Part shown: piece by piece, positions 7,238 through 14,085 of the stretch
How positions within the stretch are numbered: position 1 is the stretch's first letter
How the letters are laid out: each line of letters starts with the position of its first letter
Source: Gemmatimonadota bacterium
Lineage (GTDB): Bacteria; Latescibacterota; UBA2968; UBA8231
DNA: 19,868 nt
Assembly: GCA_002712305.1 (NCBI GenBank)
Contig: PATE01000071.1
Span: forward strand, 4,753 to 24,620
Direction: 5' to 3'
The notes under the pieces: model-generated
Seen by the model: the letters and a program-made list of their open reading frames with translations, nothing else
What the model was told of the DNA's origin: nothing
Database searches by the model: none
Translations under genes and position numbers: made by a program

Positions 7238-7255
7238 GTCGCGAGCGAGCGCGAC
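7238..7255 (+). promoter_or_regulatory. Small hairpin at the translation start of the glycosyltransferase
   Basis: GTCGCG (7238-7243) pairs with CGCGAC (7250-7255) and ends one base before the GTG start at 7257, in the place where a Shine-Dalgarno would be. A 9-codon mini-frame (ATG 7231, TGA 7258-7260) ends on the GTG as GTGA. Coupling through this mini-frame is possible, but both features could be chance in GC-rich DNA. Confidence 0.25.
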
Positions 7256-7256
7256 A

Positions 7257-8333
7257 GTGAACGTCCTCTTCTTTTGGGAGCCCGTGGGCGGGCTCACCCT
7301 CGAGCATCGCTGCAATCCATATGCAGGGCTCCTCGATCGAGCTCTGCACGCCCACGACATCCATCTGGATCTGGGGGACTACGCCTTCACGCCACAGTGG
7401 TTGGAGGCGCAGCGGTCGACGCACGATGTGATTCACCTCAACTGGCTGCATGCCTTCTATCGTCGCGACGATCTGGCGGCAACGCTCGACGCCTATCACG
7501 ACTTCGCAGAGAATCTGCACCTGGCGCGTCGTCTCGGATATCGGATCGTGTGGACACTGCACAATCTGTATCCGCACGAACGTCCCTTTCCAAAGGTCGA
7601 CCATCTGGCGCGCCTGCTGGCCGCCGATCTTGCGGATGTGACCCTGGCGCACTGCCAGCACGCGGCGGCCCTGGCGCGCGAACGGTTCTACGCTGACGAC
7701 GTGCGTGTCATGCAACACGGCAACTTCATTGATGTCTATCCCAACGAGGTCACACGCGCCGACGCGCGAGCGAAACTCGACCTCGAAGAGGACGATTTCG
7801 TCTATCTGTTCTTTGGCAATGCGCGGGGCTACAAGTCGGTGGAGAGCCTGATCGATGCGTTTGCCGGTCTGAATGCTGACGATGCCGTGCTCGGGCTCAT
7901 GATGCGCAACGCCTTCGATCCTGCCTACGGCGATCAGCTGGCGGTCAGGGCAGCCGACAGTGGTGGCAAGGTTCGGGTGTGGACGTCGGACTTTTTCGGC
8001 ACCGAAGAGTTTCAGCTCTATCTCAAGAGCGCCGATGTGGTGGTGCTGCCTTTCTCGGAAGTGCTCACATCTGGTTCAGCGATCACGGCCCTCGGTTTTG
8101 GTCGACCGCTGATCGTGCCGGCGTTGGGTTGTCTGTCCGAACTCGTCGATGACGGTCTGGGTATCGCGTATGATCCGACCTCACCCGAGGCGCTATCGCA
8201 GGCGATGGCGGAGATTCGCCATCGAGATATCCAGTCCCTGAGTGCGGGAGCACGGGCTCGCGCAGAGTTGTTGGATTGGCGGGCCATTGCCGCGCGTGTC
8301 GCTTCCATCTACCGAAACGAGGCACCTGAGTGA
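7257..8333 (+). CDS. GT-B fold glycosyltransferase (GT4-like)
   Basis: This 358-residue protein starts at GTG 7257. It has the two-lobe pattern of GT-B glycosyltransferases. The N-terminal acceptor lobe includes VIHLNWLHAFYRR (58-70) and WTLHNLYPHERP (99-110). The linker has the HGNF motif (154-157). The C-terminal donor lobe holds FFGNARGYKSVESLIDAF (185-202), a conserved loop that contacts the nucleotide phosphates, and SEVLTSGSAITALGFGRPLI (267-286), the usual SGS/GRP sugar-nucleotide segment. There is no signal peptide or membrane span, so it acts at the cytoplasmic side. It probably transfers a hexose to a glycolipid or polysaccharide acceptor; the sugar is unknown. No clear ribosome binding site is seen. 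It overlaps the next gene by GTGA, so the two are likely co-translated. Confidence 0.85.
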   Translation: MNVLFFWEPVGGLTLEHRCNPYAGLLDRALHAHDIHLDLGDYAFTPQWLEAQRSTHDVIHLNWLHAFYRRDDLAATLDAYHDFAENLHLARRLGYRIVWTLHNLYPHERPFPKVDHLARLLAADLADVTLAHCQHAAALARERFYADDVRVMQHGNFIDVYPNEVTRADARAKLDLEEDDFVYLFFGNARGYKSVESLIDAFAGLNADDAVLGLMMRNAFDPAYGDQLAVRAADSGGKVRVWTSDFFGTEEFQLYLKSADVVVLPFSEVLTSGSAITALGFGRPLIVPALGCLSELVDDGLGIAYDPTSPEALSQAMAEIRHRDIQSLSAGARARAELLDWRAIAARVASIYRNEAPE

Positions 8334-9331
8334 TCACACGTCACGGGTCGTTGCTGAATCCCCGGCCCTCCATGCCTGGTCCCGGACCGTACTACACGTG
8401 TCTGACCGACATGCGCCAGGTCGACCAATTCCCCGGCGACTATGCGCTCTATTTTTCCACCGATCACGACCCTGAGGATGGGGGCATCTGGCTGTACGTC
8501 TGCGTTGGCTCGCCTACGGATGCGTCGTCGTGGCGATCCTACGATGAGGTCGCGGCGGCGGGCGGGTTCGATCATGTGACATCCCGGCCGGCGGCGAATC
8601 CGATCTACAAAGACGCGGTGCAGGGGACAGGGCACACGGAGACGCCGCACGCCAATGTCATCGACGGTGTCGTGTACATGACGTATCACAAGAATGGCAT
8701 CGAGAACACGCAACGAACGCTGCTGGCCACCTCTGAAGACGGGGCGATGTTCCGTCGGATTCGTGGAGAGGAAGATTCCGTCATCTTGCGCTACGCTCCC
8801 GGAGAGCGCCCGGGCGATGGACACACGGGCTACTTCCGCTGGGCGCCGAATCGATTCGCGGGTGTCTCGGAGCGCTACGTGGGACATTCGCTGCACGGGG
8901 GTGGTGACGGCTACTTCTCGGCCATGTGGGTCTCGAACGATGCCGTGGACTGGCAGGCGCGAAAGGTGTTTACACCCATCGAAGGGCAAGGCATGCCGGA
9001 CGAGATGATCCTGATCTGGCATGAGATCGACCCCGCATCGATCACGGCGTCGGGGCCGGGCGAGTATCGGGCGATCTGCGGCGGCGGAAATCGCGCGTCG
9101 GGTGGAGTGGCACGTATCGGCGAACTGTACGAAGTCTTTCTCGCAGATGACGGCCACACGCTGACCCGGACGTGCGACTACTTTCTGAAACGTCAGATCG
9201 GAGCCGACGACTCCGAAGAGTTGTCGTCGCCCACGTCCGTCGACATCGACGGCGTGCGGCATCTGATCTACGTGGGCGTCACCGACGAGGCGTCGGTGAA
9301 TACCGTCCTGGGTGCATCGGGCGCCTTCTAG
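8330..9331 (+). CDS. Beta-propeller protein resembling glycoside hydrolases of the GH43/GH32 type
   Basis: This 333-residue protein starts at GTG 8330, overlapping the glycosyltransferase stop by 4 nt. It has repeated beta-strand blocks separated by polar loops, with Asp/Glu/His-rich segments such as YALYFSTDHDPEDGGIW (38-54), TETPHANVIDGVVYMTYHK (103-121) and LLATSEDGAMFRRI (131-144). The order 'strand, acidic loop, Y-M-T-Y-H-K, then S-x-D-G' is what one sees in five-bladed propeller hydrolases and sugar-binding proteins. I cannot assign a definite GH family or catalytic pair. No signal peptide is seen, so it would stay in the cytoplasm unless exported by another route. Its coupling to a glycosyltransferase suggests work on the same glycan. 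The gene is real; the function is inferred from pattern only. Confidence 0.7.
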   Translation: MITRHGSLLNPRPSMPGPGPYYTCLTDMRQVDQFPGDYALYFSTDHDPEDGGIWLYVCVGSPTDASSWRSYDEVAAAGGFDHVTSRPAANPIYKDAVQGTGHTETPHANVIDGVVYMTYHKNGIENTQRTLLATSEDGAMFRRIRGEEDSVILRYAPGERPGDGHTGYFRWAPNRFAGVSERYVGHSLHGGGDGYFSAMWVSNDAVDWQARKVFTPIEGQGMPDEMILIWHEIDPASITASGPGEYRAICGGGNRASGGVARIGELYEVFLADDGHTLTRTCDYFLKRQIGADDSEELSSPTSVDIDGVRHLIYVGVTDEASVNTVLGASGAF

Positions 9332-9417
9332 TTTCTGCACCGACAAGACCCGAGGAGATCTCACGGTACGCCGCCCACCGTCTCATAAAACACACTTTCA
9401 GTAAAAGGAGCTGACAA

Positions 9418-10209
9418 TTGGGATTGCTCGACGGCAAACGCGCCCTCATCACGGGTGCGCGCAAAGGCATTGGTCGAGGTATCGCTCTCACGCTGGCAGG
9501 CGAAGGGGCGAGCGTGGGGGTCAACGATCTGATCGACGACGAGGTGACGGCGCGAACGCTCGAACTCATCGAAGGTCACGGTGTGAAGGCCAGCATGCAT
9601 CAGGGGGATGTGAGTACGGTGGACGGCATTCACGAAGTGGTGGATGGATTCGTCGACACCCAGGGCGGGATCGACATCCTCGTGAACAACGCCATCTTTC
9701 CTGACCAGGCGCGGCCGCTGTTCGAGACGGACGAAACGTACTGGGATCGCATGATGGATCTGTCGTTGAAGGGATACTTCTTCGCGGCGCAACGGGCGGC
9801 CAGACACATGGTCGACCAGGGCACGGGGGGTCGCATCGTCTGTCTTTCGAGCGTGCATGCCTATGCGGCCTGGAAGGACTGGACTGCCTACGGTGTGGCG
9901 AAGGCGGGGCTGCGACGCATGGTGAAGGGTCTGGCCGTCGACCTGTCGGGCACCGGTGTCACCGCCAACTGCATCGCACCAGGAGCGATCTCCTCGAGGC
10001 TGCCCGACGACGGTGAGTCCGTCAATGGCGCTCCCCACGATCCCGAGCAGTCTCCCTGGCTGGAGACCCGTGTGCCGGCGAAACGCGGGGGTTTGCCCAG
10101 TGACATCGCCGGTGCTGTCCTGTTCCTGACGTCGGAGATGGGCGCCTATGTAAACGGGGAAACGACGCTGGTCGATGGCGGTCTCATGGCCGCGGCGGCA
10201 GAACTGTAG
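9418..10209 (+). CDS. Short-chain dehydrogenase/reductase (SDR)
   Basis: This 263-residue classical SDR uses NAD(P)H to interconvert alcohols and ketones. The cofactor motif TGARKGIG is at 12-19, the NNA motif at 90-92, catalytic Ser145 in VCLSSVHAY, and YxxxK is Tyr158/Lys162 (YGVAKAG). IAPGAI at 186-191 and DGG near 253-255 complete the classical pattern. The start is TTG 9418: AAGGAG at 9405-9410 sits 7 nt before it, and the protein then begins MGLLDGKRALITGA, as family members do. It lies 86 nt after the propeller gene on the same strand and may belong to the same transcript, but its own strong ribosome binding site allows separate control. The substrate is unknown, with a sugar or sugar acid most likely given the neighbours. 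Confidence 0.92.
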   Translation: MGLLDGKRALITGARKGIGRGIALTLAGEGASVGVNDLIDDEVTARTLELIEGHGVKASMHQGDVSTVDGIHEVVDGFVDTQGGIDILVNNAIFPDQARPLFETDETYWDRMMDLSLKGYFFAAQRAARHMVDQGTGGRIVCLSSVHAYAAWKDWTAYGVAKAGLRRMVKGLAVDLSGTGVTANCIAPGAISSRLPDDGESVNGAPHDPEQSPWLETRVPAKRGGLPSDIAGAVLFLTSEMGAYVNGETTLVDGGLMAAAAEL

Positions 10210-10258
10210 GAGGCGGCGACCAACCCCGCGATAGACCACATCACCGCAAATCACCTCA

Positions 10259-10274
10259 CGTGACCCAGGTCACG
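10259..10274. promoter_or_regulatory. Inverted repeat (7-bp arms) downstream of the SDR gene
   Basis: CGTGACC (10259-10265) and GGTCACG (10268-10274) are exact reverse complements around a 2-nt centre, 50 nt after the SDR stop and 80 nt before the exported-protein start. Such a spacing fits an operator for a dimeric regulator better than a terminator, as the loop is too short and no T-run follows. Confidence 0.4.
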
Positions 10275-10308
10275 GTATGGGACCTTTCTCCTGTCGATAA
10301 ATAAAAGC

Positions 10309-10335
10309 AGGATCACGTGGTTACTACGTGGTCCT
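10309..10335 (+). promoter_or_regulatory. Leader hairpin directly upstream of a ribosome binding site
   Basis: AGGATCACGT (10309-10318) and ACGTGGTCCT (10326-10335) pair over 10 bp with one G-U in RNA, around a 7-nt loop. The stem ends 3 nt before the AGGAGG at 10339-10344. It could affect translation of the downstream frame, or be the 3' stem of the SDR transcript. No T-run follows. Confidence 0.4.
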
Positions 10336-10353
10336 CACAGGAGGGACATCCCC

Positions 10354-10524
10354 ATGCTCAGAGCGCGTGGCAGCAGGGATTTGGGTCGGGCGGTCCGGAC
10401 CCCACGATTTCTCATCGGAACGACTGCTTTTCTGGTCGGCCTCTTCGCCGTCAGCGATCCGACCCCGGTCACTGCCCAGGACGAAGATGACGACGGCCGG
10501 TCGGCCCACAGGCGTGGGGAGTTC
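10354..10524 (+). pseudogene. Surviving 5' end of a secreted-protein gene (signal peptide only)
   Basis: AGGAGG (10339-10344) is well placed, 9 nt before ATG 10354. The frame begins with a basic stretch (RARGSRDLGRAVRTPR), then a hydrophobic core (FLIGTTAFLVGLFAV) and a cleavage-like site (PVTAQ), followed by an acidic DEDDDG. This is a good Sec signal peptide and looks like a real N-terminus. The frame stays open to 11244, but from about 10525 it is just the antisense of the well-supported minus-strand gene, so the mature protein has been lost or displaced. The boundary near 10500-10525 is an estimate. The alternatives are a real 296-residue antisense-overlapping protein, which I think unlikely, or a very short secreted peptide. 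Confidence 0.45.
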
Positions 10525-11226
10525 TCAGGCAGCGCCGGCGGCGAACTCGATCCGTACTTCGTCGAGATTCACATACCCTTCGGGCAATCGAGTGCGCCAG
10601 ACGGGATAGTCCTTTTCCGGGCGAAGTTGATGCCGGTCCCCGTCGATGGGTCCCATCGGTTCGATAGCGAGGGGGTGGAGCACGAGGAGGATGTCGACGT
10701 TCACATCGGACAGGATCGTGTCAAAGGGGAGTTCACCATAGTAGCCGACACGGTCGTGGCGTGTGCCCATGCACTTCCACTGGCTCGAATCGGAACCCAG
10801 CGTGAGGGTTTGATCGGTGAAATCGGGCGTGACGTCGATACTCTGACCTGTCAGCAGCCAGCCGGACGTGAGGCCACCCTTGTTCCCCTGGCACAACAAA
10901 TTGAGTTTGGCGCCCCTTGCCTCGATCTCGCCGCGGAGGCGGAGACTCATCTTCGCATTGCGAAAATCGGTAGGGTATCCTCCGGCGAGAAAACGATTCT
11001 CCCCTTCTGTCTCGCGCTGATGCTCACCAGGACGTCCCCCCGTATTGAGCATGTAGAGCAGGTGCATGTAGCCCAGACCGGGTGGTGCGTGGTTGTAGTC
11101 GATCCACCAGGGGCTGCGGCTGACCGCACAGCTGTCACAGATCTCGAGTCGGGCGGGGCCAGCAGCATTGCTGATCCAGCCATACCAACCGCCGGGATCG
11201 TCGTCAAAGGTTTCGATGTATTCCAT
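10525..11226 (-). CDS. Uncharacterised beta-rich protein, last gene of the Rieske operon
   Basis: This 233-residue protein starts at ATG 11226 and ends at TGA 10525. I do not recognise a named family. It opens with IETFDDDPGGWYGWISNAAG, and continues with SPWWIDYNHAPPGLGYMHLLY; alternating strands, many Trp/Tyr/Gly residues and a near-absence of long helices suggest a lectin-like or jelly-roll beta-sandwich, such as those that bind or cleave carbohydrates. That is inference from composition. There is no signal peptide. It lies 45 nt downstream of the alpha/beta hydrolase gene on the same strand. The minus strand was chosen over the overlapping plus-strand open frame because its composition is protein-like along the full length and it fits the operon. 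Confidence 0.7.
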   Translation of the reverse strand: MEYIETFDDDPGGWYGWISNAAGPARLEICDSCAVSRSPWWIDYNHAPPGLGYMHLLYMLNTGGRPGEHQRETEGENRFLAGGYPTDFRNAKMSLRLRGEIEARGAKLNLLCQGNKGGLTSGWLLTGQSIDVTPDFTDQTLTLGSDSSQWKCMGTRHDRVGYYGELPFDTILSDVNVDILLVLHPLAIEPMGPIDGDRHQLRPEKDYPVWRTRLPEGYVNLDEVRIEFAAGAA

Positions 11227-11271
11227 GGGCGTATCCGTGTCTGAGCGGTCTGGGTATCTGGAGAAAACGAC

Positions 11272-12171
11272 TCAGGCCGTTGGCGCCGACAGGTGGCGCT
11301 CGAACCAGGCCATGGTCGCAGTGGCGATGCCCTCGTGACCGCCTTCGAAGATGGTCACCCGAATCGGCCCCGACTGTCGTCGCAGAAAGATCTGTCGTGC
11401 GAAGGCATCGTCGGAGACTTCATCGGATGCGCGTGGCGTCTGAAGATGGCCATCGGGCCGACTCATTTGATCGATCTCGTCCTCGGTGACTAACTCGTCC
11501 CCGCGAGCTTCCGCGATCGCATTGAAGGCGTTCAAGGACTGGCGAATGGGTACCGAACCGGTGTGTCCATCATGTCGCCCGGCAGCGATGTCGAGGGGCA
11601 CGTCCATGGCGTGAGCCAGGTGCGTGAGAGGCGAACGGGCGGTCAACGCGTCATCGATCTCGTCACTGTCTCCCGGCGCGCCGCCCGCACACTGACGGAT
11701 CATCTCTCCGTACTTCCCGTCCTTGTGCTTTTCGTACCACGCGGACAGATCGCTGATGCCGACCCAGGCGATGGCGGCTGTCCATCGTTCAGGGAATCGT
11801 CCCGCCATGAGCATGGTCATGTGGCCGCCGCCGGACTCACCGGTCAGAAACCTGGCACTCACACTGTATCGCTCGCGGACCCAGTCGATGGCATCGAGGA
11901 TGTCCTGCTGTGCCAGGACCGACCCCATGGCTTCAGGTGTGTCGTTGCGCCCGCGAAAATTCGGCCACAGATAGATCCAGCCGTTTTCGGCGACCAGATC
12001 TTCCAACGCCTGATTGCGAGAGCCATCCAGATCCGAACTCCAGGGATGGAGCGAGACGACGAGGGGGATCGGTCTGTTGCTACCCTCGACCTGTGCCGGA
12101 ACGGTCAGATAGGAAGGTTGCGAGGATCCATCTGTGGAACTCGTCACCTGGATTTTCGCTCGATCAGCCAT
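11272..12171 (-). CDS. Alpha/beta hydrolase (esterase / peptidase S9-like)
   Basis: This 299-residue protein carries the full serine-hydrolase triad: nucleophile Ser in GESGGG (Ser113 from the ATG start), Asp in AGRHDGHTG (about 201), and His in EGGHEG (about 279). PIPLVVSLHPW (36-46) forms the strand and oxyanion-hole region, and YLWPNFRGRN is typical of the acyl-peptide hydrolase/PHB-depolymerase-like esterases. An ATG at 12171 is preferred; a GTG three bases upstream is in frame and also possible. There is no signal peptide, so it acts in the cytoplasm. It sits 43 nt after the PhyH gene. It likely hydrolyses an ester, lactone or similar bond in the product of the neighbouring oxygenases; the substrate is unknown. 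Confidence 0.85.
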   Translation of the reverse strand: MADRAKIQVTSSTDGSSQPSYLTVPAQVEGSNRPIPLVVSLHPWSSDLDGSRNQALEDLVAENGWIYLWPNFRGRNDTPEAMGSVLAQQDILDAIDWVRERYSVSARFLTGESGGGHMTMLMAGRFPERWTAAIAWVGISDLSAWYEKHKDGKYGEMIRQCAGGAPGDSDEIDDALTARSPLTHLAHAMDVPLDIAAGRHDGHTGSVPIRQSLNAFNAIAEARGDELVTEDEIDQMSRPDGHLQTPRASDEVSDDAFARQIFLRRQSGPIRVTIFEGGHEGIATATMAWFERHLSAPTA

Positions 12172-12214
12172 CACCGAATTCCGCAGGGCGCCACCGTCTC
12201 AATGCTTCACCGTA

Positions 12215-13096
12215 TCAGTAGTGGGCGCCACGCTCTTTACCCGTCACGTTGCCTTTGGTATAGGCCTCGCGAAACAACGATTGGCGCAACGGTGGCATGT
12301 CTTCGAGCAGTTCAGGACTCGGTCGCGACATGGACCAACGACTGTTCACATCGTTGTAGGCGTTGAACAACGCGACACGATCTTGGTCTGCGTTTGCCCA
12401 GGGCACGCCGCTGTGGCTGACGGCTTCGGTGAAAAACAGCACCGAACCGGCAGGGCACGAATAGGTGTCCCACAAGGGAGAGCCTGGTGTGTAGGCTGAC
12501 TCGGGGGCTGTGAAGGCGGCCTTGTGACTTCCACTGATGAACATGGTTCCGCCGTCACCCTCCTCCACGTCATTCAGTTCCCACACAACACGTGTCAGGC
12601 CGCTGTGAGCTTTGCCGGGAAGGCAGTGATACATATGCCCGTCACCCGGCATGCGGAACATGCCGCTGCCATTGTGGGGGTGGAATTCGAAGGGCTTCTC
12701 GTCCTGTGTGGAGCGCAGACCGGGGAAACTCATCTCCATACGGAATCCGTAACACTCCTCTGACGCCAGGTAAGGCGTGCAGAGGAATTCGTTCATGAAT
12801 CCGACGACGACGGGGTGATCCATCAGAGGATGGAGGGGGAAACCAAAGATCGTGCGCTGTTTCTCGGGCAGAGACTCCCGGTCGCGATCCAACTGGTAGA
12901 TGAAATCGCGCATTGGCTCGATCTGATCGGCAGACAGAACGCCAGGGACCAGCAGCCAGCCCCGCGTGTCGAAGACGTACTTCTGTTCCTGGGTCAGTGG
13001 AACGATGGGCAGGCCGTCCGCATTCGTGCGGGGGAGTGGATCCCCCAGCTGAAGCGGACGGCCCAGATCCTTGTTGAACAACAACGGTTCGATCAT
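12215..13096 (-). CDS. PhyH-family oxygenase with an atypical iron motif
   Basis: This 293-residue protein follows the layout of phytanoyl-CoA dioxygenase-like proteins: a long N-terminal region with LTQEQKYVFDTRGWLLVPGVLS (34-55), a core with GLTRVVWELNDVEEGDGGTMFISGSHK (166-192) and the distal iron region FFTEAVSHSGVPW (221-233). In place of the usual His-x-Asp there is FHPHNG, that is His139-Pro-His141. Candidate ligands are therefore His139, His141 and His228, possibly with Glu224. This differs from both PhyH proteins on the left of the window, so it belongs to another subgroup. It lies 9 nt downstream of the PHP gene and is the middle gene of a five-gene operon. A hydroxylase on a small natural product or osmolyte is likely; the exact reaction is unknown. 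Confidence 0.82.
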   Translation of the reverse strand: MIEPLLFNKDLGRPLQLGDPLPRTNADGLPIVPLTQEQKYVFDTRGWLLVPGVLSADQIEPMRDFIYQLDRDRESLPEKQRTIFGFPLHPLMDHPVVVGFMNEFLCTPYLASEECYGFRMEMSFPGLRSTQDEKPFEFHPHNGSGMFRMPGDGHMYHCLPGKAHSGLTRVVWELNDVEEGDGGTMFISGSHKAAFTAPESAYTPGSPLWDTYSCPAGSVLFFTEAVSHSGVPWANADQDRVALFNAYNDVNSRWSMSRPSPELLEDMPPLRQSLFREAYTKGNVTGKERGAHY

Positions 13097-13105
13097 CGGA
13101 TCGAG

Positions 13106-14029
13106 TCAGCGCAGATCGAAAGGATTCGACCAGGCCTTGTCTCCCGTGGGGCCGATGATCTCGAAGCGCACCCACTTGGCATTCTTGCGCAGTGTGACTG
13201 TGGCCTCGGTGAATAACTCGCCACCCTCACGGTATTCGGCGCCATAGGCGTCCTGCACGGCGTGGATGCGTCTGGCCTCGCTGCACTTCACGTGTGCCTC
13301 GCTGCCGTCGGGGGCGACCTCGATGGAGTGGATCTCAGGGCCTGTGGTACCGTAGCTGGCACCGGTGGCCAGTGCTTCGAGGACGGCCTCGGTGGTGCGC
13401 TCCTTGACGCGAGCCATGGTCCACGATTCGTAAGTGTCGCGGTTGTCCTCTGGAGCGCCGTGCGTGTCATCGTTGGCCAGACACGGATAGACGCTGTCTT
13501 CGAGACTCATCCAGTCGTCCCAGTGAACCGAACCTTCACCACGACCCATGAAACGGCACGTGCTGTTGAACACTTCGATGCCGGTGAATCCCTTCAGCGG
13601 CAGCGTGTCACGCATGATGTTGATCGAACTCCAGTGAGGATGGGCCAGCCAGACCTGACCGCCCTGCTCGTTGACGTTGTCGATCACATGTTGTGGCGGC
13701 ATGGTGCCGCATGCCATGTCCTCGTGGATGTTGAGGCACACGAAATGATGAACCTGGCCACCAAAGGGGTTCGAAGGATGCAACTCCGCACCCTCGATGA
13801 GCACGAAGTCACCGGGCACATTCACCGACGAGACGGGGGTGATCTTGCGATGATCGGACAGGCAGAGGAAGTCATACCCTTGAGCGACATACTGGTCGAG
13901 GCGTTCCTGGGGGTCGACGCGGCCATCAGAGTTGGTCGTATGGCAATGTAGATTCCCTCTTATCCAGAAATATCCATCGTCGTCGGACAGGGAATAGGGG
14001 TTGGTGAGAGATCGTGGTGCGTCGGCCAT
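13106..14029 (-). CDS. PHP-domain metal-dependent phosphoesterase
   Basis: This 307-residue protein carries the four motifs of the polymerase-and-histidinol-phosphatase superfamily: HCH at 28-30 (GNLHCHTTNSDG), Asp59-His60 (LCLSDH), Glu82 (EGAELHP), His130/His132 (LAHPHW) and Asp188-x-His190 (NDDTHG). These residues bind the metal cluster that hydrolyses phosphoesters. The last ~80 residues (from about TTGPEIHSIEVAP) look like an added beta domain. The start ATG is preceded by GGAG at a spacing of about 6 nt. It is the second gene in the operon, 56 nt after the Rieske gene and 9 nt before PhyH. No signal peptide is seen. Its substrate is unknown; a phosphorylated sugar or metabolite phosphate fits the context. 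Confidence 0.9.
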   Translation of the reverse strand: MADAPRSLTNPYSLSDDDGYFWIRGNLHCHTTNSDGRVDPQERLDQYVAQGYDFLCLSDHRKITPVSSVNVPGDFVLIEGAELHPSNPFGGQVHHFVCLNIHEDMACGTMPPQHVIDNVNEQGGQVWLAHPHWSSINIMRDTLPLKGFTGIEVFNSTCRFMGRGEGSVHWDDWMSLEDSVYPCLANDDTHGAPEDNRDTYESWTMARVKERTTEAVLEALATGASYGTTGPEIHSIEVAPDGSEAHVKCSEARRIHAVQDAYGAEYREGGELFTEATVTLRKNAKWVRFEIIGPTGDKAWSNPFDLR

Positions 14030-14085
14030 CGGTGTCTCCAGGGATGAGGGGGCGGATTCTCGTGAGGCGGAAGATAGGGGAGACG

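Noticed and set aside
7231-7260. Mini-frame of 9 codons ending on the glycosyltransferase start
   Set aside because: Possible coupling leader, but too short and too Arg-rich to support as a gene.
10525-11244. Continuation of the plus-strand signal-peptide frame
   Set aside because: It is antisense to a better supported minus-strand gene and loses protein-like character after the signal-peptide part.
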